Shown piece by piece: positions 6,819-12,114 of a stretch of DNA of 12,114 bases (positions are counted from its first letter, which is position 1; every line of letters starts with the position of its first letter). The DNA comes from an uncultured Acetobacteraceae bacterium (GTDB lineage: Bacteria > Pseudomonadota > Alphaproteobacteria > Acetobacterales > Acetobacteraceae). Below the pieces are notes generated by a model, which saw only the letters and a list, made by a program, of their open reading frames with translations, did not search any database and was not told where the DNA came from. The stretch lies in contig CAIMEK010000738.1 of assembly GCA_903839965.1 (NCBI GenBank), positions 1-12,114 of the forward strand, read 5' to 3'. The position numbers and the translations under genes were made by a program.

Positions 6819-7733
6819 GTGGCCGGCGCCGTCATGTGGCATGAATGGCGCCGGCCGTTCGGCTCGCTGCGTCGCGAGTCGGTCTTTTACCTGTTTGCCT
6901 TGCCGTTCGCGGCGCTGACCATCGTGTTCGGGCTTTGGCCGATCGTGCTGTCGGTGACGACGTCGTTCACCGCCTCGGCGAGCGCGCTGAAGCCGGTGCC
7001 GGTCTATGTCGGCTTCGCCAACTACGTCGCCGTGCTGCACGATCCGCTGTTCTTTTCCAGCCTCGCGCTGACGCTGCTGTATGCGGTGCTGGCGGTGGCG
7101 GCGAACCTGGCGGTGGCGCTGGCCTACGCGCTGCTGCTGGATTCCGCGCTGATCGTGCGCGGGCGCGGCTTTTTCAAGCTGGCGATGTTCCTGCCCGTGG
7201 TGACGCCCGACACCGCCGGCTACGTGGTGTGGCGCTGGCTCTACGACCAGAGCTTCGGCGCGCTGAATGCCGCGCTGCATCTTGCGGGTTTGCCCGCGTT
7301 CGGCGGCATCGCCTCGCCGGCCACCGCCATGCTGGCCGTGCTGGTTGCCGAACTCTGGCACCATGCCGGGTTCTACGCGGTGATCTTCCTCGCCAACCTC
7401 GCGATCTGCGAACGCGCGATGGCGGAGGCGGCCGACATCGACGGCGCGCGGCCGTGGCAGAAACTGTTCTACGTCGTGTTGCCGCAACTGCGGCCGGCGA
7501 TTGTCATCAACCTGGTCTACGCGCTCATTCAGTTCCTCAAGACCTTCACCGTCGTGGTGGTGATGACCAAGGGCGGACCGAGCGGCGCCACCAACTTCCT
7601 TAGTTACTACGCCTACGAATTCTTCGACCAGGCGCGCTACGGCGAGGCCACCGCCATGGCCACCGTGCTGTTCGCCATCGTGCTGGTGGTGGCGACCGGC
7701 GTGTACGCGCTCGGCGAGCGGGGGCGGTCATGA
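6819..7733 (+). CDS. Sugar ABC transporter permease, MalF/UgpA type
   Basis: An inner-membrane permease subunit with about six transmembrane segments, 304 residues if it begins at the GTG 6819. An ATG at 6834 (residue 6) is an equally reasonable start; neither has a strong ribosome site. The first segment (about 21-45, VFYLFALPFAALTIVFGLWPIV) is typical for the family. The cytoplasmic EAA loop, EAADIDGARPWQKLFYVVLP (203-222), contacts the ATPase. TKGGPSGAT (250-258) is the conserved MalF-type segment. It follows the binding-protein stop by 9 bases and its last 4 bases overlap the next gene (ATGA). It forms a heterodimer with the following permease. Confidence 0.93.
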   Translation: MAGAVMWHEWRRPFGSLRRESVFYLFALPFAALTIVFGLWPIVLSVTTSFTASASALKPVPVYVGFANYVAVLHDPLFFSSLALTLLYAVLAVAANLAVALAYALLLDSALIVRGRGFFKLAMFLPVVTPDTAGYVVWRWLYDQSFGALNAALHLAGLPAFGGIASPATAMLAVLVAELWHHAGFYAVIFLANLAICERAMAEAADIDGARPWQKLFYVVLPQLRPAIVINLVYALIQFLKTFTVVVVMTKGGPSGATNFLSYYAYEFFDQARYGEATAMATVLFAIVLVVATGVYALGERGRS

Positions 7734-8548
7734 AGCGCGTGGTGGCCTATGCCGTCGCCGGCGTGGCGAGCGTGTTCTTCCTGTATCCGTATGTGTGGAT
7801 GCTGACCTCCAGCTTCCGCACCACCGCCGCGGTGCTGCGCGACCCGCTTAGGATCTGGCCGGAGCGGATCGACCTGGCCGGCTTCGCCTCCATCCTGCAG
7901 ATGAACGACCTGACGCTGCTGCGTGCCACGGTGAACTCGCTGGCGATCACCGGCGCTTCGACCGCACTCGCGGTGCTGGTGACGGCGCTGGGCGCCTACG
8001 CGATGACGCGCCGCCCGCGCGCGCTGGCCTTCCGGCTGCTGCGCTACGGGTTCCTGGTGACCATGATGTACCCGTACATGCTGCTGGTGATCCCGGTCTA
8101 CATCGTGGTCTACAAGCTCGGGCTGCTGGGCGGCTACAGCGGCATCGTGCTGTTTCTTGCGGTCGGGCCGGTGCAGTTTTTCCTGTTCGAGCAGTTCTTC
8201 CGCACGCTGCCGGCCGAAGTGATCGAGGCGGCCACCATCGACGGGGCGGGGGAGGGGGCGATCCTGTTCTCCGTGGTGCTGCCGATGGCGCGCCCGGTGG
8301 TGGCGACGGTGGCGATCATCACCTTCCTGCTGAACTGGGCGCAGTGGTTCCCGGTGATGGTGATCTCGACCGACTCCGACACCTGGACGCTGCCGGTGGC
8401 GCTGCTGAACCTGAACGGCGAACTGGGCAGCAACTTCCAGGGCATCATGGCGCTGGCCGTGGTGACCACGATCCCGATCGCCCTGCTGTTCCTCGCCGCG
8501 CAGCGCCAGGTGATGCAGGGCATGACCGAAGGCGCAGTGAAGGGCTGA
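7730..8548 (+). CDS. Sugar ABC transporter permease, MalG/UgpE type
   Basis: The second inner-membrane permease subunit, 272 residues, with about six hydrophobic segments. It opens with a membrane segment ending FFLYPYVWMLTSSFRT, the standard MalG-type N-terminus. The EAA loop, EAATIDGAGEGAILFSVVLP (166-185), lies in the expected place, followed by NWAQWFPVMVIS and a C-terminal segment ending in FLAAQRQVMQGMTEGAVKG, typical of the family. The start ATG overlaps the previous stop (ATGA), implying translational coupling. No ATPase gene follows directly; the next ATG begins two bases after the stop. Confidence 0.94.
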   Translation: MKRVVAYAVAGVASVFFLYPYVWMLTSSFRTTAAVLRDPLRIWPERIDLAGFASILQMNDLTLLRATVNSLAITGASTALAVLVTALGAYAMTRRPRALAFRLLRYGFLVTMMYPYMLLVIPVYIVVYKLGLLGGYSGIVLFLAVGPVQFFLFEQFFRTLPAEVIEAATIDGAGEGAILFSVVLPMARPVVATVAIITFLLNWAQWFPVMVISTDSDTWTLPVALLNLNGELGSNFQGIMALAVVTTIPIALLFLAAQRQVMQGMTEGAVKG

Positions 8549-8550
8549 GC

Positions 8551-9651
8551 ATGCACGACGACGAACTGCGCGGCCGCGTCGACGTGGCCCGCGCCCGCAG
8601 CATCGACTGGCTGGACGGCATGCAGGTGGCAGGCGCGCCCGCCGGCGTGTCGCGCATCAGCGCGGCGCACGACGTTGCGGACTGGCCGGGCATGCAGCTG
8701 CCCGGCACCTACAACGCGCTGCTCTGCCGCGACCTGCTCGGCGTGCTGCCCACGGACCGCGCCGCGGCGGCGGACTGGTTGCTGGGATTCCGCCGGCCGG
8801 ACGGCATCTTCCGGGTGCCCGGGATGCGCGATGCGGATGTGTACAAGAAGCCCGATCGCGACGAGACCTGGCGCTATATCGATTGGCACGTCACCAATTA
8901 TGCGCTCGGGGCGGTGCAGGCACTGACGCCCGCGGCGCGGCCGGTGCTGGAATTCGCCAGGCCGTATCTTGATGCGTTGACGCTGAAGGCCTGGCTGGCC
9001 GACCGCGACCTGCGCGATCCCTGGCAGGAAGGCAACAACATCGTCAATCTGTCCGCTTTCCTGCTGGGCATGCGGGGTGACGAACCGGACGCCGTCGCGC
9101 AGGCGCTGGAGGTTTTGTTCGCGTGGCACGACTTCCACCGCGAGCCGACCACCGGGTTCCTCGGCGTGGGCCAGTTGTCGGATGCGACGCGCCTGCTGGA
9201 GGCCTTCGCCGGCAGCATGCACGGGTTTCATCTGTGGTACGCCGAGGGGCGCGCGCTGCCGGCCCATGCGCGCGCCGTCGACTATGCGCTGTCGCGGCCG
9301 GAAACCATCGACAGCGCCTGCATCGATGTCGACCTGGTCGACCTGCTTGTGCATGCGCATGACCGCCTGGAGTACCGGCGTGACGACATCCGGGCGTGGC
9401 TGCGCGGCAAGCTGGCGGCGCTGCTCGATTTCCAGAACCCCGACGGCGGCTTCGCCGACGAACGGACGGGGGTGCGCCGGCAGGACGGCTGGGTGCGCGG
9501 CTACGCGGAACCGCAGGGCCTGTCGAACACCTTCGCGACCTGGTTCCGCTGGATCGGCATCGGCATGGCGGCGGACCTGCTTTGGCCGGGCGCCTGGGAC
9601 TGGCGGTTCCGGCGCATGATCGGCATCGGCTATCGCTGGAGGGCGGCATGA
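8551..9651 (+). CDS. Unknown protein, probable alpha/alpha-toroid enzyme, operon-linked to GH2
   Basis: A 366-residue protein without signal peptide or membrane segment, so probably cytoplasmic. I do not recognise a characterised family. Two segments resemble the QW-like repeats of terpenoid-cyclase/prenyltransferase-type alpha/alpha toroids: ADWLLGFRRPDGIFR (75-88) and LLDFQNPDGGFAD (291-303). The rest is helix-rich and mostly soluble. Likely functional motifs, because they cluster aromatic, acidic and amide residues, are WRYIDWHVTNYALGA (107-121), DPWQEGNNIVNLSAFLLG (156-173), EPTTGFLGVGQLSDATR (198-214), DSACIDVDLVDLL (254-266) and EPQGLSNTFATWFRWIG (320-336). Position between a sugar importer and a GH2 enzyme, with a two-base gap before it and an ATGA overlap after it, argues for a role in breaking down the same substrate, perhaps as a hydrolase, lyase or epimerase of carbohydrate. 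The function is not established by the sequence. Confidence 0.85.
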   Translation: MHDDELRGRVDVARARSIDWLDGMQVAGAPAGVSRISAAHDVADWPGMQLPGTYNALLCRDLLGVLPTDRAAAADWLLGFRRPDGIFRVPGMRDADVYKKPDRDETWRYIDWHVTNYALGAVQALTPAARPVLEFARPYLDALTLKAWLADRDLRDPWQEGNNIVNLSAFLLGMRGDEPDAVAQALEVLFAWHDFHREPTTGFLGVGQLSDATRLLEAFAGSMHGFHLWYAEGRALPAHARAVDYALSRPETIDSACIDVDLVDLLVHAHDRLEYRRDDIRAWLRGKLAALLDFQNPDGGFADERTGVRRQDGWVRGYAEPQGLSNTFATWFRWIGIGMAADLLWPGAWDWRFRRMIGIGYRWRAA

Positions 9652-11429
9652 CCGAGGACCCGTACGCCCATCTGCATGACGAGCGTTATGCGGACGCCTT
9701 TGCGCCGGGGCGCGTCGGTGCAGGACAAGTGGTGGCGATGGGCGGGCGGCGGCGCATTCCGCTCGCCGGGGAGTGGCGCATCACGCCGGACCTGTTCGAC
9801 GAAGGCCTGCGCCAGCGCTGGTATGCGCGCGCGCCCGACGATCCGGCCGGCTGGACCGCGCCGCGCGACTACGACGAAGCGGGCGCGGAGCTGGCGCCGG
9901 TGCCGTCGTGCTGGAACATGCTGAAGCCGGAGTGGAAACATTTCGAAGGCAGCATGTGGTACGCACGCGCATTCGCCTGGCCGCCGGCAATGCATGGCGA
10001 GCGTCTGGTGTTGCGCGTGGGGGCGGCCAACTACGAGGCGCGGGTGTTTCTGAACGGGCGCTTCGTGGCCGCCCATCGCGGCGGGTCCACGCCGTTTTTC
10101 GCCGACCTCACGCCGATGCTGCGCGCGGGCGGCAACCACCTGATAATCCAGGTGGAGAACCGCCGGCGCGCCGACCGGGTGCCGATGCACCATATCGACT
10201 GGTTCAACTACGGCGGGCTCTATCGCGAAGTCGATCTGGTGCCGCTGCCCGCGGTGTTCATCCGTAGCGCGACGGCGGCGCTGGTGCCGGACGGCAGCCT
10301 GTCGCGCATCCGTTTTGCGCTGATGCTGTCTGCGAACATCAACGGCGTGGCGGAAGTGGAGATTCCCGCGCTCGGCCTGCGCGCGGCGGTGCCGATGGAG
10401 GGCGGCCGCGGCGAGGTGACGGTGGCGGCGCGGCCGGAACCATGGTCGCCGGCCAGCCCGCGGCTTTATGACGTGGTGTTCCGCTGCGGCGCGGATCTGG
10501 TGCAGGAGCGCATCGGCTTTCGCGACATCCGCGCCGAGGGCGAGAAACTGCTGCTGAACGGCGAACCGCTCTACCTGCGCGGCATCTGCGTGCACGAGGA
10601 CGATGCAGGTGGCGGAAAATGCACCGGCGAGGCCGACCTGCAGCGCCGGTTCGCCGATGCGCGCGAGCTTGGCGCGAACTTTCTCCGCCTCGCGCATTAT
10701 CCGCACCATGAGCGCGTGGCCGAAATCGCCGATGCCCAGGGCGTGCTGCTGTGGTCGGAAATTCCGGTGTACTGGGCGATCGATTTTGCCAACCCGGAAA
10801 CCTACGCGGACGCCGAGAACCAGTTGCTGGAACTGATCGGGCGCGACGCCAACCGCGCCAGCGTCGTGGCCTGGGGCATCGGCAACGAGAATGCCGACAC
10901 CGATGCCCGCTATCGCTTCATGGCGGCGCTGGCCGAGGCCGCGCGCCGGGCGGACGCGACCCGGCTGGTGGCGGCGGCCTGCCTGATCAACCGCGAGGAA
11001 TTCGCCATTGCCGATCGGCTGGCCGCGCATCTCGACCTGATCGGGGTGAACGAATATTTCGGCTGGTACGAGCCCGATTTCGCTGGCCTCGAACGCCTGC
11101 TCGCCAATTCGCGGCCAGGCAAGCCGGTGGTGATCAGCGAAACCGGTGCCGACGCCCTGGCCGGGCATCGCGGCGGCGTGGCGGAGCTGTTCACCGAGGA
11201 TTGCCAGGCCGAGGTTTATCGGCGGCAACTGGAGATTATCGGGCGATCCGACATCGTGCAGGGCTTCTGTCCGTGGCTGCTGTACGACTACCGCACCGAG
11301 CGCCGGCAGACCCGCTTCCAGCGCGGCTGGAACCGCAAGGGGCTGATTGCCGAGGACAAGGCCACGCGCAAGCTGGCCTTCGAGGTGCTGGCCGGGCACT
11401 ATCGCGGCTTGCGTGACCGCAACGCGTGA
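9648..11429 (+). CDS. GH2 beta-glucuronidase-like glycoside hydrolase
   Basis: A cytoplasmic retaining glycosidase of 593 residues (E. coli UidA has 603). Domain order: sugar-binding jelly roll (about 35-200, with PVPSCWN and NYGGLYREV), an immunoglobulin-like domain (about 205-290), then a TIM barrel (about 292-590, starting IGFRDIRAEGEKLLLNGEPLYLRG). E414 in GIGNEN is the acid/base and E498 in ISETGADALAG the nucleophile, matching UidA E413 and E504. NEYFGWY (468-474) matches UidA NRYYGWY. N562-R563-K564 reproduces the N-x-K signature that reads the uronate carboxylate, so glucuronide or galacturonide cleavage is favoured over galactoside. The ATG at 9648 has GGAGGG at 9638-9643 and overlaps the previous stop. 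No signal peptide, so the substrate is cleaved after import. Exact sugar and aglycone unknown. Confidence 0.9.
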   Translation: MTEDPYAHLHDERYADAFAPGRVGAGQVVAMGGRRRIPLAGEWRITPDLFDEGLRQRWYARAPDDPAGWTAPRDYDEAGAELAPVPSCWNMLKPEWKHFEGSMWYARAFAWPPAMHGERLVLRVGAANYEARVFLNGRFVAAHRGGSTPFFADLTPMLRAGGNHLIIQVENRRRADRVPMHHIDWFNYGGLYREVDLVPLPAVFIRSATAALVPDGSLSRIRFALMLSANINGVAEVEIPALGLRAAVPMEGGRGEVTVAARPEPWSPASPRLYDVVFRCGADLVQERIGFRDIRAEGEKLLLNGEPLYLRGICVHEDDAGGGKCTGEADLQRRFADARELGANFLRLAHYPHHERVAEIADAQGVLLWSEIPVYWAIDFANPETYADAENQLLELIGRDANRASVVAWGIGNENADTDARYRFMAALAEAARRADATRLVAAACLINREEFAIADRLAAHLDLIGVNEYFGWYEPDFAGLERLLANSRPGKPVVISETGADALAGHRGGVAELFTEDCQAEVYRRQLEIIGRSDIVQGFCPWLLYDYRTERRQTRFQRGWNRKGLIAEDKATRKLAFEVLAGHYRGLRDRNA

Positions 11430-11436
11430 GGCGACG

Positions 11437-12114
11437 ATGCCGCTGCCCGTGCCGGTGTTCGACCATGTTGTGGTGAACGTGCAGAACCGCATGGACGCGG
11501 CGGCGGACTGCTACCGTCGGCTCGGCTTCACGCTGACCCCGCTGGGCCGCCACTCGGTCGGCTCGATCAACCACCTGGCGGTGTTCGGCACCGACTACCT
11601 CGAACTCATCGGCCTGCCGCCGGAGGGGGTGGAGCGGGCCGACCTGATGGGCTGGCCGACGGGGCTGAACGGCCTGGTGTTCGCCACCGATAATGCCGAG
11701 GGCGTGCACGCGGCGCTGCGGATGGCGGGCGTTGCCTGCGGGCCGCCGCAGGCACTTTCCCGGCCGGTGACGCTGGCGGACGGCAGCACGCGCGAGGCGG
11801 CGTTCCGCACCGTGCGGCTGCCCAACGAAACCACCGAGGCCGGACGGCTGTATTTCTGCGCCCATGCCACCCGCGACCTGGTGTGGCGCGACGAATGGCG
11901 CCGGCATGCCAACGGCGCGCTCGGCATCGCCCGCGCCGTCATCGCCGCCGAGCGGCCGGAGGAACTGGCGGGGCTGTTCGCGCGCATGTTCGGCCCCGGC
12001 GCGTTCAGCCGCGGCGGTGGGCTTGCCGTGGGGCTGGCGCGGGCCGAAGCGGTGAAGCCGGCGGCGCTGCGCCGCCGCTACGGCGCGGCCGCGCCTTCGG
12101 GCGGCGGGCGCACG
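11437..12114 (+). CDS. VOC/glyoxalase-like protein, 3' end outside the window
   Basis: The open frame runs from the ATG at 11437 to the window edge without a stop (226 codons seen). GAGG at 11428-11431 lies five bases before the ATG and overlaps the GH2 stop codon. The start, VFDHVVVNVQNRMDAAADCYRRLGF, is the first beta-alpha unit of vicinal-oxygen-chelate folds; GSINHLAVFGTDYLELIGLP, LNGLVFATDN and YFCAHATRDLVWRDEWRRHANGA fit the glyoxalase-like (Glyoxalase_3 type) group. H10, H46 and E56 are plausible metal ligands. Such proteins may be lyases, isomerases, dioxygenases or of unknown role. As sixth gene of the operon it may process the aglycone or the released sugar acid, but that is inference. 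Confidence 0.85.
   Translation, partial: MPLPVPVFDHVVVNVQNRMDAAADCYRRLGFTLTPLGRHSVGSINHLAVFGTDYLELIGLPPEGVERADLMGWPTGLNGLVFATDNAEGVHAALRMAGVACGPPQALSRPVTLADGSTREAAFRTVRLPNETTEAGRLYFCAHATRDLVWRDEWRRHANGALGIARAVIAAERPEELAGLFARMFGPGAFSRGGGLAVGLARAEAVKPAALRRRYGAAAPSGGGRT

Noticed and set aside
9630..11492. A 620-codon leftward open frame opposite the GH2 gene
   Set aside because: Antisense shadow of a well-supported glycosidase gene; composition is His/Arg/Gln-rich with no recognisable motif.
1..12114. CRISPR array, insertion sequence, tRNA or phage genes
   Set aside because: No evenly spaced repeats, transposase or integrase motifs, or tRNA-like cloverleaf were seen; all long coding regions belong to metabolic, transport or regulatory families.

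Overview
The window is GC-rich DNA (roughly 70% GC by eye) that looks like an alphaproteobacterium, most probably of the Acetobacteraceae/Rhodospirillales type. That placement is an inference from composition, the twin-arginine signal ending in Ala-Arg-Ala, and the overall gene style; no rRNA or other marker gene is present to test it.

Left part (1-3293): a short stretch without a recognisable gene (1-143), then two leftward genes. These are a ClC-type chloride channel/transporter with a C-terminal CBS-domain pair and a short-chain NAD-dependent epimerase/dehydratase resembling D-erythronate dehydrogenase (DenD). Middle (3294-5437): a rightward diaminopropionate ammonia-lyase gene whose stop codon interlocks with that of a leftward LacI-family regulator. 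The lyase gene carries a sharply AT-rich patch of about 36 bases beside its catalytic Asp codon. The regulator gene has no ATG, GTG or TTG start upstream of its first DNA-binding helix.

Right part (5511-12114): a tightly packed rightward operon of at least six genes. They are a Tat-type solute-binding protein, two MalF/MalG-type sugar ABC permeases, a cytoplasmic protein of unknown function with features of an alpha/alpha-toroid fold, a GH2 beta-glucuronidase-like enzyme with the uronate-recognising N-x-K signature, and a glyoxalase-like VOC protein that runs off the window end. Gaps are 9 bases or less, and two junctions are ATGA overlaps. Between the regulator and the operon sits a perfect 20-bp LacI-type palindrome placed on the predicted transcription start of the operon.

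The simplest reading is a substrate-inducible system. The LacI protein represses the operon; when a glucuronide (or other beta-uronide) appears, the ABC transporter imports it intact, and the GH2 enzyme, assisted in some unknown way by the toroid protein, releases the uronic acid in the cytoplasm. No ABC ATPase and no uronate catabolic gene lies inside the window. The toroid protein plus GH2 plus VOC combination is the best candidate here for an undescribed pathway.
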